A stretch of DNA of 64,000 nucleotides from Prevotella sp. P2-180 (lineage in GTDB: Bacteria > Bacteroidota > Bacteroidia > Bacteroidales > Bacteroidaceae). Shown here one piece after another: positions 16,105 through 25,805 of this stretch (within the stretch, counting starts at the first letter, position 1; each line of letters opens with the position of its first letter). A model generated the notes under the pieces. It saw nothing but the letters and a program-made list of their open reading frames with translations. It did no database searches and was not told the origin of the DNA. Both the position numbers and the translations under genes were made by a program. The stretch covers positions 124,001-188,000 of the forward strand of contig NZ_NPJI01000067.1 of NCBI RefSeq assembly GCF_002251435.1, in the 5' to 3' direction.

Positions 16105-16590
16105 TTAGTCTTCATCTTCTTCAACAGGAATGTTGTCGATAGGCAGTTGTCGATTGATAACAGAGTTGAAAGCTATTATCGTTTCGCTGCGTGCCAATCC
16201 TAATGGTTGTAACTTGTCGTGGATGATATTCAGCAGGTGATGGTTGTTCACTGCATATATCTTGATGAAAAGATCGAAGTCGCCCGTGGTATATTGGCAT
16301 TCTACCACTTCAGGTATTTCTTCAAGTTTTTTAACCACCAAGTCGAAGTTCTCCGGGTTGCGCAGGTTAAGACCGATGTAAGCGCAAGTCTCGTACCCGA
16401 TTTTTTCCGGGTCGATTACGAACTGCGAGCCTTTAAGTATTCCCATGTTTGTCAGTTTTTGAATGCGCTGATGAATAGCGGCTCCACTGACATTACATGC
16501 ACGTGCCACTTCAAGGAAAGGAACACGGGCGTCTTCTGCTATCATTCGCAGAATTTGCTTGTCAAGCTTGTCAATTTTCTGATATGCCAT
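16105..16590 (-). CDS. Lrp/AsnC family transcriptional regulator
   Basis: The 161-residue protein has an N-terminal winged helix (DKLDKQILRMIAEDARV, CNVSGAAIHQRIQKL) and a C-terminal RAM/AsnC ligand domain (YIGLNLRNPENFDLVV, VVECQYTTGDFDLFIKIYA). The acidic tail VEEDED is unusual but harmless. Such proteins sense amino acids. It is monocistronic with a consensus -7 box upstream. Its target may be the neighbouring cysteine desulfidase-like gene, which is inference. Confidence 0.93.
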   Translation of the reverse strand: MAYQKIDKLDKQILRMIAEDARVPFLEVARACNVSGAAIHQRIQKLTNMGILKGSQFVIDPEKIGYETCAYIGLNLRNPENFDLVVKKLEEIPEVVECQYTTGDFDLFIKIYAVNNHHLLNIIHDKLQPLGLARSETIIAFNSVINRQLPIDNIPVEEDED

Positions 16591-16612
16591 TTCTTAATTT
16601 ATCTTATTGGTG

Positions 16613-16621
16613 GCAAAGGTA
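16613..16621 (-). promoter_or_regulatory. -7 promoter box of the Lrp gene
   Basis: The minus strand reads TACCTTTGC, 22 bases before the ATG. Confidence 0.7.
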
Positions 16622-16679
16622 ATGTTTTTTTTCCGAAAAACAATGAATTTATCAGTTTTTTTTGCGTTTTCCTGAAAAA

Positions 16680-17969
16680 TCAACATTTATGCGTCATTAT
16701 GTTGAGCACCATTTCGTCTGTAGCTCTCATGGCATCTGCACCGATGCTGGTGAGGTTATGTATGCTGCGGTCTACATCATCGTCGATAATTCCTTCCGCA
16801 CTGCTCACACATTTACCTTCCATCGACAGCAGTGCCGAGAGAATGGCAGTGCTCACTCCAGACGAAATCTTTAGTGCGCAACTTGGCTTTGCACCATCGC
16901 ATATCATGCCGGTGAGGTTGGCTATCATGTTTTTTACAGACTGGCATACTCGAAGGTAGTCGCCGCCCATAAGATATGTGATGCCGCAGCTGCTGCCTAT
17001 TGACGCCACCACGCAGCCGCAGAGCGCCGACAGTTTGCCGAGGCTTTGCTTGATGTATATGGCGGTGAGATGGCTTAGCGTAAGGGCGCGTATGAGCTCC
17101 TCTTCCGTGTTTTCGTTTTCTTTGGCATACACTGCAACGGGGTTGGTGGCACAGATGCCCTGGTTGCCGCTGCCGCTATTGCTCATCACCGGTATGAGGG
17201 CTCCTCCCATACGGGCGTCGCATGCAGATGCCGTGCGGGCAATGATGTGTGAGAAGATGCTCTTGCCGAAAATGCCTTGGGCCAGTGGACGGTCGATGGT
17301 CTTTCCGAGGTTATGACCATAGTTGCCGAGTATTGCCTTACGCGCTGCATTCATATTGTATTCCTTGGTCTTCAATATGAAGCGTATCTCTTCGATGGGA
17401 GCTGTGGTGGCAAACTCATACACGATGGAAAGGTTGAGCTTTATATCATCGTCAACGTGCTCTTCCCCTGCAGCTTGCTGTTTGTCAAGTAGTATGCCTT
17501 CAGGAGAGCTTACGTAGATGAAGTTGGTATGGCTTCCGGCGATAATGGCCTTTGAGGTGCGGCCTTGGTTGTCGGTACAGATTATTTCAACGTAAAGTTT
17601 TTCGGTTATTCCCTCCTTAAGGGAAATGTCGATACGTTTTTCCGCTATGTATTTCTTTCCGGCCTCGAGAGTTTCGGGCGTGAGGTCGCGGAGAACTTCA
17701 AGTTGGTATTCTGACTTGCCGATGATGGCTCCAAGGGCAATGGCGATAGGGAGACCTATCATGCCTGTTCCGGGAATACCCACTCCCATGGCGTTTTTCA
17801 GGATATTGGCACTGAGAAGTGCGCTGATTTTTGTCGGGCGGCAGCCAAGGGCTTCCACGGCGCGGGCTGTGGCGAGTGCCACCGCCATAGGTTCTGTACA
17901 ACCTATGGCAGGCACCACTTCCTTATTGATCAGTTTAATGATGCTATCGCGAATGATTTTATCTTGCAT
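16680..17969 (-). CDS. L-cysteine desulfidase-like / serine dehydratase alpha-like protein (UPF0597, YhaM)
   Basis: The 429-residue protein begins with AIGCTEPMAVALATARAVEA and contains SGSGNQGICATNPV and SIGSSCGITYLMGGDYLRVC. These Cys-containing motifs hold the [4Fe-4S] cluster of the L-cysteine desulfidase/UPF0597 family, which splits cysteine (or serine) into pyruvate, ammonia and sulfide without PLP. Substrate choice cannot be fixed from sequence. It starts 3 bases after dsbD, so the two are cotranscribed, a thiol-linked pairing. Confidence 0.9.
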   Translation of the reverse strand: MQDKIIRDSIIKLINKEVVPAIGCTEPMAVALATARAVEALGCRPTKISALLSANILKNAMGVGIPGTGMIGLPIAIALGAIIGKSEYQLEVLRDLTPETLEAGKKYIAEKRIDISLKEGITEKLYVEIICTDNQGRTSKAIIAGSHTNFIYVSSPEGILLDKQQAAGEEHVDDDIKLNLSIVYEFATTAPIEEIRFILKTKEYNMNAARKAILGNYGHNLGKTIDRPLAQGIFGKSIFSHIIARTASACDARMGGALIPVMSNSGSGNQGICATNPVAVYAKENENTEEELIRALTLSHLTAIYIKQSLGKLSALCGCVVASIGSSCGITYLMGGDYLRVCQSVKNMIANLTGMICDGAKPSCALKISSGVSTAILSALLSMEGKCVSSAEGIIDDDVDRSIHNLTSIGADAMRATDEMVLNIMTHKC

Positions 17970-17972
17970 GGC

Positions 17973-20006
17973 TTACTTTTTATAGTTGTCTAATCCTTTC
18001 TGCAAGAAATCGAGATATTTCTGAATGTCCTCGTCATAAGAGCGGCTACCGTTAAGCGGGTTGCCGTCGTTGTCGATGAGTACGTAGAACGGCTGGGTGT
18101 TGGCACCGAATTTCACACGCTGGAGATAGCTCCACTTGTCGCCTACGGTGCGCAGAGTGCGCTGCTGGCCGTTTTCATTCACTACCACTGGTTCTGCCAA
18201 TGGTGTCTTGTCGTCCACATAGAGTGATATGAGGACATACTTCTCGTTAAGTACTGAAGCTACCTGTGGGTCGGTCCATACGGCTGCCTCCATCTTGCGG
18301 CAGTTTACACAGCCGAAACCGGTGAAGTCTATCATTACTGGAAGGCCCTTTGCCTTAGCCATTGCCATTCCTTCCTCATAGTCGTGAGACTTTGGCTCAA
18401 CAGCAGACTTGTGGAGGTTGAAGTCCTGAGTGTTCATTGGTGGGGCAAAGGCGCTTATCGCCTTAAGCGGAGCACCCCAAAGGCCAGGTATCATGTATAT
18501 GGCGAAAGCCAAGGAAATCATACCGATGAAGAACTGTGGGACATTTGTACGGTGGTCAGGGTCGTCGTGAGGAAACTTGAGCCAACCGAAGAGGTAGATG
18601 CCGAGCAGACCGAAGATGACAATCCAAAGGCAGAGGAATACCTCGCGGTCGAGTATGTGCCAACCGTAGGCAAGATCGGCCACGGAGAGGAACTTCAGGG
18701 CGAAGGCAAGTTCGATGAAGCCGAGGACCACTTTTACCACGTTCATCCAGCCGCCTGACTTCGGTGCCGACTTGAGAAGGCTTGGGAACATGGCGAAGAG
18801 TGTGAAAGGAATGGCAAGTGCTATGGCGAAGCCAAGCATGCCGATTGTGGGCGAGAGAATACTGCCTTGGGTCGATACAGCAACAAGGAGGAATCCAATG
18901 ATAGGTCCTGTGCAGGAGAACGATACAAGGGTGAGGGTGAATGCCATGAGGAAGATACTCAGAAGACCGCTTGTGTTTTCTGACTTTTCGTCAATCTTGT
19001 TGCTCCATGATGACGGCAGAGTGATTTCAAACGCACCAAAGAACGATGCGGCGAACACTACCAGAAGGAGACAGAAGAAGATGTTGAATATGGCGTTGGT
19101 AGAAAGGGCGTTGAGGGCACTGGCACCAAAGAGCAATGTCACCACAAGGCCAAGCACAACGTATATTACAACGATAGAAATACCATATGTCACAGCTTCG
19201 CGGATGGCCTTTGAACGCTCCTTGTTGCGCTTGAGGAAGAAACTTACGGTCATGGGGATGATTGGCCATACACAAGGGGTGAGAAGGGCGAGGAATCCTC
19301 CGGCGAAGCCTGCAAGGAAGATGTAGAACAACGAACTGTCCACTGGATTGTCTTCGTATGCCTTCAGTTCGTTGATTACCGGACGGTAGAGATCTGAGTC
19401 GGAAGATGCTACGGCAGCAACGCTGTCGTTTTCAATGGCTGCTACAGCCACGGTGTCGGCTGTAGTTTCTTCTACAACCTCCTCTGCTTTTTCTTCGGTT
19501 GCAGGGGCGGCAGCATCAGCCACTTTAGGCTTTTCCGCAGAAGCTGCTACAGCAGGGCTCTTTCCCTTTCCGGTAAAAGGCACTTCTGTCGGCGGCATAC
19601 AGGTCTCGTCGTTGCATGCGCCATATTCGAGATAGCAGTTGATGCTATATTCAGGTTTTGTGAACTTTATCTTCTGTACGAATGTCACGCTTTTTTCAAA
19701 GAAGCGCAGTTTCATGCCAAACATGTTGTCAAACTGGGAAATCTCGTGTCCTTTTGGAGTGAGTTTGCCCACTGGCTCAGCGCCATCCATCTTTACGGCG
19801 TTGAAGGTAGCCGAGATCGGGCCGTCGTTGCCGAGGTTGGTGGAATAGACATGCCAACCGTCATCGATCTTTCCTGTGAACACTATTTGGGCCTCGCCAT
19901 CTTTAAGCATTTCGAGCTTCGACGAGAATTTCACCGGGTCGACCATTTGCGCAAAAGCTGCAAACGAAAGACCTAACATTAGTAAGAGAGTTAAAACCTT
20001 TTTCAT
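17973..20006 (-). CDS. dsbD: Thiol:disulfide interchange protein DsbD
   Basis: The 677-residue protein has a signal peptide, an N-terminal DsbD-alpha-like domain (about 25-150, with CYLEYGACNDETCMPP), an Ala/Glu/Val linker (about 150-205), eight membrane spans (about 225-500; LTPCVWPIIPM and SFSCTGPIIG carry the membrane cysteines) and a C-terminal thioredoxin-like domain (DFTGFGCVNCRKMEAAVW, with the CVNC pair). It passes electrons from cytoplasmic thioredoxin to the periplasm. A perfect 16-base-pair terminator stem separates it from xth upstream. Confidence 0.96.
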   Translation of the reverse strand: MKKVLTLLLMLGLSFAAFAQMVDPVKFSSKLEMLKDGEAQIVFTGKIDDGWHVYSTNLGNDGPISATFNAVKMDGAEPVGKLTPKGHEISQFDNMFGMKLRFFEKSVTFVQKIKFTKPEYSINCYLEYGACNDETCMPPTEVPFTGKGKSPAVAASAEKPKVADAAAPATEEKAEEVVEETTADTVAVAAIENDSVAAVASSDSDLYRPVINELKAYEDNPVDSSLFYIFLAGFAGGFLALLTPCVWPIIPMTVSFFLKRNKERSKAIREAVTYGISIVVIYVVLGLVVTLLFGASALNALSTNAIFNIFFCLLLVVFAASFFGAFEITLPSSWSNKIDEKSENTSGLLSIFLMAFTLTLVSFSCTGPIIGFLLVAVSTQGSILSPTIGMLGFAIALAIPFTLFAMFPSLLKSAPKSGGWMNVVKVVLGFIELAFALKFLSVADLAYGWHILDREVFLCLWIVIFGLLGIYLFGWLKFPHDDPDHRTNVPQFFIGMISLAFAIYMIPGLWGAPLKAISAFAPPMNTQDFNLHKSAVEPKSHDYEEGMAMAKAKGLPVMIDFTGFGCVNCRKMEAAVWTDPQVASVLNEKYVLISLYVDDKTPLAEPVVVNENGQQRTLRTVGDKWSYLQRVKFGANTQPFYVLIDNDGNPLNGSRSYDEDIQKYLDFLQKGLDNYKK

Positions 20007-20070
20007 TATATAATAAGTTTTTTTTGTTATGTCGTTATTATTATTATGAGTAGCGTTAGTATTAAAAAAA

Positions 20071-20118
20071 ACTATTGCCTTTCCTTATTTACTAATAAAA
20101 CAAAGGAAAGGCAATAGT
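20071..20118 (-). terminator. Strong terminator between xth and dsbD
   Basis: ACTATTGCCTTTCCTT and AAGGAAAGGCAATAGT form a perfect 16-base-pair stem with a 16-base AT-rich loop. On the minus strand it is followed by a T-run, so it ends the xth transcript. Confidence 0.9.
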
Positions 20119-20148
20119 GGGTCTGTTTTCTTGCAAAAATTAACGAAT

Positions 20149-20910
20149 TTAACTGTTTTTTTCTTGCAGTTCCAATTCCACTGGACAATGGTCGCTACCC
20201 ATGATTTCCGTATGGATTTTCGCGTCGGCTATCTGGTCGTTCATGCGGGATGAAACTACGAAGTAGTCAATACGCCAGCCTGTATTCTTCTCCCGGGCCC
20301 TGAACCTGTATGACCACCATGAGTAAGTCACCTGTTCTGGATACAGAAAGCGGAACGTGTCGGTGAAGCCACTGTCGAGCCATTGTGAGAACTTCTCGCG
20401 CTCCTCATCGGTGAAACCAGGGTTACGCCTGTTGGTCTTGGGATTTTTCAGGTCTATTTCCTTGTGAGCCACGTTAAGGTCGCCGCAAACTATCACAGGC
20501 TTGATGGCGTCGAGCCGCTTTATGTAGCTGAGGAAGTCGTCTTCCCAACGCATGCGGTAGTCGAGGCGCTTCAGCTCGTCCTGTGAGTTTGGCACATAGA
20601 CGGTGACGAGGAAGAACGTGTTCATTTCGAGAGTGATGACACGTCCCTCGTGGTCGTGTTCGTCTATGCCTATTCCGTATGTCACTTTAAGAGGCTTTAG
20701 CCTTGTGAATACGGCAGTGCCGGAATATCCTTTTTTGTCGGCATAGTTCCAGTAAGACTCATAGCCTTCGAACTGAAGGTCGAGCTGTCCTGCCTGCATT
20801 TTTGTCTCTTGTAGGCAGAAGAAGTCGGCATCGAGGCTTTTGAACACCTCGCTGAAGCCCTTTCCCTCACAGGCTCTCAGGCCGTTGACATTCCAGGAAA
20901 TCAGTCTCAT
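20149..20910 (-). CDS. xth: Exodeoxyribonuclease III
   Basis: From the ATG at 20910 ([14 protein letters not shown]) the 253-residue protein shows the exonuclease III/AP endonuclease motifs: LQETKMQ with the catalytic Glu, [43 protein letters not shown] and [11 protein letters not shown]. It repairs abasic sites. The longer frame starting at 20952 would overlap ribH and adds a non-conserved leader. The start is 5 bases after ribH. Confidence 0.96.
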   Translation of the reverse strand: MRLISWNVNGLRACEGKGFSEVFKSLDADFFCLQETKMQAGQLDLQFEGYESYWNYADKKGYSGTAVFTRLKPLKVTYGIGIDEHDHEGRVITLEMNTFFLVTVYVPNSQDELKRLDYRMRWEDDFLSYIKRLDAIKPVIVCGDLNVAHKEIDLKNPKTNRRNPGFTDEEREKFSQWLDSGFTDTFRFLYPEQVTYSWWSYRFRAREKNTGWRIDYFVVSSRMNDQIADAKIHTEIMGSDHCPVELELQEKNS

Positions 20911-20915
20911 GCGAA

Positions 20916-21386
20916 TCAGAATTTTGCCATTTTTATAGCTACCACGGCGCATTCGTCGCCTTTGTTGCCCAGTCGTCCACCGCTACGGTCTTTTGCCTGC
21001 TGTTCGTTTTCGCAGGTGAGCAGACCATATACTATAGGAGTGTGACTGGTGGCGTTGAGCCGTGCAATGCCAGCTGTGACGCCCTGGCAGATATAGTCGA
21101 AGTGTGGAGTCTCGCCACGTATGACACATCCGAGGATGATGACAGCGTCAAATCCGTCGTTGAGTGTCATTTGGTGGGCACCATAGATGAGTTCGAAACT
21201 GCCAGGTACGGTTTTCACGTGAATATTCTCAGGAATGGCACCATGTTTTTCCAGGGTGCTGACACAACCGTCGAGAAGTGCGCCGGTTATCTCATCGTTC
21301 CATTCCGAAACGACGATACCGAAGCACATGTTGCTTGCGTCTGGCACTTTGGCAATATTATATTCCGAAAGGTTTTTTGTTGCCAT
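20916..21386 (-). CDS. ribH: 6,7-dimethyl-8-ribityllumazine synthase
   Basis: The 156-residue protein has the lumazine synthase motifs: [47 protein letters not shown] and [15 protein letters not shown] with the catalytic His in TPHF. It makes the riboflavin precursor as an icosahedral or pentameric enzyme. Its start overlaps by one base with the stop of the TPR gene (ATG shared at 21386), so the two are translationally coupled. Confidence 0.97.
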   Translation of the reverse strand: MATKNLSEYNIAKVPDASNMCFGIVVSEWNDEITGALLDGCVSTLEKHGAIPENIHVKTVPGSFELIYGAHQMTLNDGFDAVIILGCVIRGETPHFDYICQGVTAGIARLNATSHTPIVYGLLTCENEQQAKDRSGGRLGNKGDECAVVAIKMAKF

Positions 21387-22063
21387 TACTTAGATACTCG
21401 TTCAATGTATTTTTCAATAGTCTGGTACTGCATGGAGTTGAAGTACTTCTCCTTTACCTGCTCGTAAAGTTTCAGTGCTTCTTCTGCCTTGCCTTGACTT
21501 TCGAGTATTTCTCCAGCCTGGATAAGGAAAATAGGTGAGAGGCTATTGTTGTCGGCCTTCTCTGCTGCTTTCTTCAGGTTGTCGACAGCCTTGTCGAGCT
21601 GATTGAGGTGAGCATAGGCATTACCCAGAGCACCTTGAGCAGCAGGACTGATCATCAAGTCGTCACATGAGTCAAACTTTTCAAGATATTGTGCTGCTTC
21701 GTTCCATTTGCCAAGGTTGGCATAGCAAAGGCCTGCGTAGAGGTTTGCAAGGTTGCCTGCCTCGGTGCTGCCGTATTCGTTGGCGATGCTGAGAAGGCCA
21801 GGGAAGTTGGCCTTGTCGCCGTTGAGGGCTTTTTCGTACTGCTCTTCTCCAAAGAGCTGCTGACCCTTGGCGAGGATGGTGCTGGCCTTGTCGGCACGTG
21901 GAGCAGCCACATAGGTGTTATAAACGATGATGCCTGCAATGATTACAACCACTGCAATGACACCTGAAACGATGGCCTTCTTGTATTTTGCAAAGAAGGC
22001 TTCCTGGGCACTGATAGTCTCTTCTACTACCTGAGCGCCATTCTGATCTTTGATATTTGCCAT
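21386..22063 (-). CDS. Membrane-anchored TPR protein (YfgM-like)
   Basis: The 225-residue protein has a short cytoplasmic N-terminus, one membrane span ([19 protein letters not shown], about residues 33-52) and tetratricopeptide repeats to the end ([52 protein letters not shown]). This layout matches YfgM-like ancillary proteins of the secretion machinery. It heads an operon with ribH and xth and has a -7 box upstream. Confidence 0.85.
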   Translation of the reverse strand: MANIKDQNGAQVVEETISAQEAFFAKYKKAIVSGVIAVVVIIAGIIVYNTYVAAPRADKASTILAKGQQLFGEEQYEKALNGDKANFPGLLSIANEYGSTEAGNLANLYAGLCYANLGKWNEAAQYLEKFDSCDDLMISPAAQGALGNAYAHLNQLDKAVDNLKKAAEKADNNSLSPIFLIQAGEILESQGKAEEALKLYEQVKEKYFNSMQYQTIEKYIERVSK

Positions 22064-22103
22064 TATTATTGTATATTATTTTGTTTTCAAGCCGAATTTC
22101 GTG

Positions 22104-22112
22104 GCAAAATTA
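22104..22112 (-). promoter_or_regulatory. -7 box for the TPR-ribH-xth operon
   Basis: The minus strand reads TAATTTTGC, 40 bases before the ATG at 22063. Confidence 0.65.
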
Positions 22113-22176
22113 CTGAATTTATTGGAGATATTGAAATTTATTATCGACTTTTTTCGTTTTTTGGCGAGAAAACTCG

Positions 22177-22185
22177 TAACTTTGC
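22177..22185 (+). promoter_or_regulatory. -7 box for recF
   Basis: TAACTTTGC is an exact consensus match, 25 bases before the ATG at 22211. Confidence 0.75.
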
Positions 22186-22210
22186 ATAAAAAAGGCGAAT
22201 TTTTAGGCTT

Positions 22211-23317
22211 ATGATTCTCAAAACGCTCACAATTGTCAACTTTAAGAACATCGGAATGGCGACGGTGGTATGGTCGCCAAAGATGAACTGTCTGGTAGGC
22301 AGAAACGGTATGGGAAAGACTAATGTGCTTGACGCAATATACTATTTGTCGTTTTGCCGGAGCATATCAAACCCTATCGATTCACAGCTCATCAAGCATG
22401 AGGAGCCATATTTTATGATTGAGGGGCAATATGCCACTGACGACGGTGAGCCCGAAACAGTGGCATGTGCATTGAAGCGTGGATCGAAGAAGCGTTTCAA
22501 AAGAAACAACAAGGAATATCGAAAACTTGCAGACCATATCGGGCTTTTGCCCATTGTGCTGGTGGCTCCGTCGGACACAAACCTAATTGATGGACAAAGC
22601 GAGGACAGAAGAAGGCTTATGGACATGGTCATATCACAGTATGACCGAATGTATATGGATTCGCTGGTAAGATATTCAAAGGTGCTTCAGCAGAGAAACA
22701 CACTGCTGAAGGCTGATGACGAGCCTGATCCGGCTCTTCTTGACATACTGGAAGAACAGATGGCTGTGGAAGGTGAAACCATTTATAAGGCCCGGAAGAA
22801 TTTCGTAGATAAATTTCTTCCAGTGTTCAACTCATATCACAACACTATTGCTGACTCGAAAGACAAAGTTGGGCTGGAATATGTCTCACACTGTCAGCGA
22901 GGGCCGCTAATTGAGGTAATAAGGCGCGACAGGATGAAGGACAGATGTGTGGGGTATTCATTACATGGAGTACATCGGGATGACCTGAACTTTACCATCA
23001 ACGGACATCCGCTGAAGAAGGAAGGAAGCCAAGGACAAAACAAGACGTTTGCCATTGCACTGAAGTTGGCCCAATTCGACTTTCTGAAACACACGGCATC
23101 AGCCACAACGCCGATACTGCTGCTTGACGACATATTCGACAAGCTAGACGCCGACAGGGTGGGGCGCATTGTAGACATCGTTCTGAGCGACAATTTCGGA
23201 CAGACCTTTATCACCGATACGGAGAGTGCTCATCTTGAGAACATACTTAGGGGATATACTCATGACTATTGCATATATGACGTAAAAGAAGGGGAGATAT
23301 GTTTAAGAGAGAAGTAA
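22211..23317 (+). CDS. recF: DNA replication and repair protein RecF
   Basis: The 368-residue SMC-like ATPase has Walker A GRNGMGKTN near residue 30, the central RRRLMDMVISQYD segment, the signature region KKEGSQGQNKTFAIALKLAQ and Walker B PILLLDDIFDKLD. It loads RecA at gaps with RecO and RecR. Divergent from the ribH operon. The DUF721 gene overlaps its last 19 bases. Confidence 0.97.
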   Translation: MILKTLTIVNFKNIGMATVVWSPKMNCLVGRNGMGKTNVLDAIYYLSFCRSISNPIDSQLIKHEEPYFMIEGQYATDDGEPETVACALKRGSKKRFKRNNKEYRKLADHIGLLPIVLVAPSDTNLIDGQSEDRRRLMDMVISQYDRMYMDSLVRYSKVLQQRNTLLKADDEPDPALLDILEEQMAVEGETIYKARKNFVDKFLPVFNSYHNTIADSKDKVGLEYVSHCQRGPLIEVIRRDRMKDRCVGYSLHGVHRDDLNFTINGHPLKKEGSQGQNKTFAIALKLAQFDFLKHTASATTPILLLDDIFDKLDADRVGRIVDIVLSDNFGQTFITDTESAHLENILRGYTHDYCIYDVKEGEICLREK

Positions 23318-23589
23318 AGTCGATAAAGGAACTGGTGATGCAGAATCTCAGAACCAATGGTCTTGAGACTCCTTTGATGCAAAAGCGTATAGTAGATGCA
23401 TGGCCGGAAGTGGCTGGCGATTTCATAGCGAGATACACTCTGAATGTCTACATCGAAAACCAGACTCTCGTGGTGAGGCTTTCGAGTGCGGCACTCAGAC
23501 AGGAACTGTATATGCAGCGTGACTATTATGTAGCACGGCTAAACAATCACGTGGGAGCCCAAGTGATTGTCCGTATCCGGTTTGCGTAA
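23299..23589 (+). CDS. DUF721 / DciA-like protein
   Basis: The 96-residue protein has the DUF721 core: LETPLMQKRIVDAWPEVAGD, then NQTLVVRLSSAALRQELYM. DciA proteins of this superfamily load the replicative helicase in bacteria without DnaC. Overlap with recF (19 bases) and the presence of dnaB elsewhere in the window fit such a role, but the short Bacteroidota form has not been shown here to act this way. Confidence 0.85.
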   Translation: MFKREVKSIKELVMQNLRTNGLETPLMQKRIVDAWPEVAGDFIARYTLNVYIENQTLVVRLSSAALRQELYMQRDYYVARLNNHVGAQVIVRIRFA

Positions 23590-23604
23590 GCCGATACCTC
23601 CAGC

Positions 23605-24141
23605 TTATATGACGCAATCCATCTGTATGTCGTTTGTGGCGGTTGGAATGTGTTCAAACTTTTGGAAGTCGAAACATACACCTATTTTATATATACGCGC
23701 GGGAAGCATCGACAGAAAACGGTCGTAGTATCCCTTTCCGCGTCCCAGTCTGTTTCCATTGCTGTCGAATGCCATGCCAGGTATCACTGCCACTTCTATA
23801 GTGTCGAAAGCGTTGAATGTAGATCCTGTAGGCTCGAGTATGCCAAAAGCCCCCGCGGCAAGGTCGTCGTTGCCGGTATATTGTCTCAATTCCATGGTAG
23901 TCTCGCCCGTTACCTTAGGCAGCAGCACCTTTTTGCCTTTTTCAATGCAATGGTTGAGCAATTCCCTCGTGTCCACTTCGTCTGGAAGCGCGCAGTATAG
24001 CATCACGTTTTTTGCCTTTCTGAAGTGAGGTTCCATTATGAGCCTTTCAATAATGGCAAGCGAGAGTGTCGCCAGTTGTTCCTGTCGATACTCCCGCTTC
24101 AGTAGTCTTACTGTCTTTCTCAGCTCTTGTTTTTCTGACAT
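23605..24141 (-). CDS. 5-formyltetrahydrofolate cyclo-ligase
   Basis: The 178-residue protein starts with KQELRKTVRLLKREYR and has VMLYCALPDEVDT, the folate-binding IEVAVIPGMAFDSNGNRLG and the ATP-binding signature RLGRGKGYYDRFL. It returns 5-formyl-THF to the folate pool as 5,10-methenyl-THF, the substrate that FolD (50.1-51.0 kb) uses. It is the last gene of the leftward series from 28.4 kb and is convergent with DUF721. Confidence 0.95.
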   Translation of the reverse strand: MSEKQELRKTVRLLKREYRQEQLATLSLAIIERLIMEPHFRKAKNVMLYCALPDEVDTRELLNHCIEKGKKVLLPKVTGETTMELRQYTGNDDLAAGAFGILEPTGSTFNAFDTIEVAVIPGMAFDSNGNRLGRGKGYYDRFLSMLPARIYKIGVCFDFQKFEHIPTATNDIQMDCVI

Positions 24142-24170
24142 AAATTAATCCTTTAGGGAAGAAAAAGGAG

Positions 24171-25805
24171 TTAATTCTTCCTATCCGTATTTTTGGGGAA
24201 TGCGGCATTTTTCCTGAATATGTCCATTGCCTTTGAAACGGTGGGGTCATCCTGGTTAAGATACTGAGTCCATGCGTTCTCGTCCAGGATGTTGTATACA
24301 ATCCTGCTTACGATATACCTTTCGAGTAGCTTGTGCGACTTCTTTATCATGAGGTTACGGCGTTTGAGCCCGTTTTTGTCAGCATATGTGGCAAATTTGT
24401 CCACGATATTCTGCTTTGTCAGGTGTTTCGTTATGGCATTATAGTTGCCGAGTTCCGTAAGTTTGGCACGATTTTCGTCGGTATATTCAAATGCGAACTG
24501 TAGTATGAGTCCCGAGATGGCCGCCTCTTTATAATATGATGTTATGCCCAATGTATCTTCCGGTACGAAGATGTCGGGGGTGATGCCTCCTCCTCCGTAC
24601 ACTATTCGTCCGTTTTTCGTGTGATATTTCTTTCCGCTATGTTTTATGCTGTCTTGAGAGAAATATTCGCCGCTTTGGTATCTGTTAAGCAAGTCGTCTT
24701 CGTAGTCCTTGTCGGCTCCTGAAGAGTAAGGCTTTTGTATGCACCTTCCTGAAGGAGTGTAATAACGTGCGGTGGTGAGTCTTATCATGGAACCGTCCCT
24801 AAATGACAGAGGCTTTTGTACAAGGCCCTTGCCAAAAGAGCGTCGGCCGATGATGGTGCCACGGTCGTTGTCCTGAATAGCTCCAGACACGATTTCGGAA
24901 GACGAAGCGGAAGCCTCGTCGATGAGTATGACGAGTGGTATGTGTTGATAGCTACCTTTTCCGTCGCTCATGAAGTCCTGTCGTGGCGACCTTCGTCCTT
25001 CCATATAGACAATGAGTCTGTTTTTGGGTAAGAACTCGTTGGCTATCTGCACTGCCGAAGCCATGTATCCGCCAAGGTTGCCACGCAGGTCGATGACGAG
25101 ATTCTGAAGGTTGTTTTGCGAGAGCTGCGCCAATGAGATGAGCAGTTCGGGATAAGTGTTTTCCGCAAACTTCTTAATCTTTATGTATCCGGTCTTACTG
25201 TCGAGCATGTAGGTGGCGGAAATGCTTTTCTGAGGTATTTCCCCTCGTGTGACGGTGACATATCTCACTTTTTTGGCTTTATATCCGAGCAGTCCCAGCT
25301 TCACCTTTGTGTCCTTAGGTCCTTTCAGACGCCTCATGGATTCTGTCGTGGTTACTATTTTGCCCACGAAAGGTTTGTCGTCGATGCTTACTATTTTGTC
25401 GCCTGCTATCACTCCAGCCTTTTCCGCCGGTCCGTTGCTTATGACATTCTGTACGTGGATGGTGTCTTGCCGGATGGTGAATTCTATTCCCACTCCAGAG
25501 AAAGAGCTGCTAAGGTCGTCATTGGCTGACTGTACGTCCTTAGAACTGATATATACAGAGTGAGGGTCAAGTTCCGACAGTATCTGTGGCATGGCCTTTT
25601 CCACGAGGTCGTTCATGTTGACCGTGTCGACATATTGGTCGTCGATGATGTGCAGCAGGTTGTTGAGCTTATTTCCGCTTGTGTTGATGATATTCAGTCG
25701 GTTGCCAGAAAAATGGTTTGCATAGAATGTTCCTATGAGTATTCCAACCACGACACATATTGCCATGAAAAGTGGCATCAGTCTATTTGTCTTGTTCCGA
25801 TACAT
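24171..25805 (-). CDS. S41 family C-terminal processing protease (CtpA-like)
   Basis: I choose the ATG at 25805 (MYRNKTNRLMPLFMAIC). The 544-residue protein has an N-terminal membrane anchor, a PDZ domain (FSGVGIEFTIRQDTIHV, GPAEKAGVIAGDKIVSIDD) and the S41 core: LVIDLRGNLGGYMASAV, DEASASSSEIVSGAIQD with the catalytic Ser, and SFGKGLVQ with the Lys. A C-terminal extension of about 130 residues follows. It trims periplasmic proteins. The start overlaps dCMP deaminase by 23 bases. Confidence 0.95.
   Translation of the reverse strand: MYRNKTNRLMPLFMAICVVVGILIGTFYANHFSGNRLNIINTSGNKLNNLLHIIDDQYVDTVNMNDLVEKAMPQILSELDPHSVYISSKDVQSANDDLSSSFSGVGIEFTIRQDTIHVQNVISNGPAEKAGVIAGDKIVSIDDKPFVGKIVTTTESMRRLKGPKDTKVKLGLLGYKAKKVRYVTVTRGEIPQKSISATYMLDSKTGYIKIKKFAENTYPELLISLAQLSQNNLQNLVIDLRGNLGGYMASAVQIANEFLPKNRLIVYMEGRRSPRQDFMSDGKGSYQHIPLVILIDEASASSSEIVSGAIQDNDRGTIIGRRSFGKGLVQKPLSFRDGSMIRLTTARYYTPSGRCIQKPYSSGADKDYEDDLLNRYQSGEYFSQDSIKHSGKKYHTKNGRIVYGGGGITPDIFVPEDTLGITSYYKEAAISGLILQFAFEYTDENRAKLTELGNYNAITKHLTKQNIVDKFATYADKNGLKRRNLMIKKSHKLLERYIVSRIVYNILDENAWTQYLNQDDPTVSKAMDIFRKNAAFPKNTDRKN

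Noticed and set aside
16978..17316. Open frame antisense to the cysteine desulfidase-like gene
   Set aside because: Shadow frame in a conserved gene.
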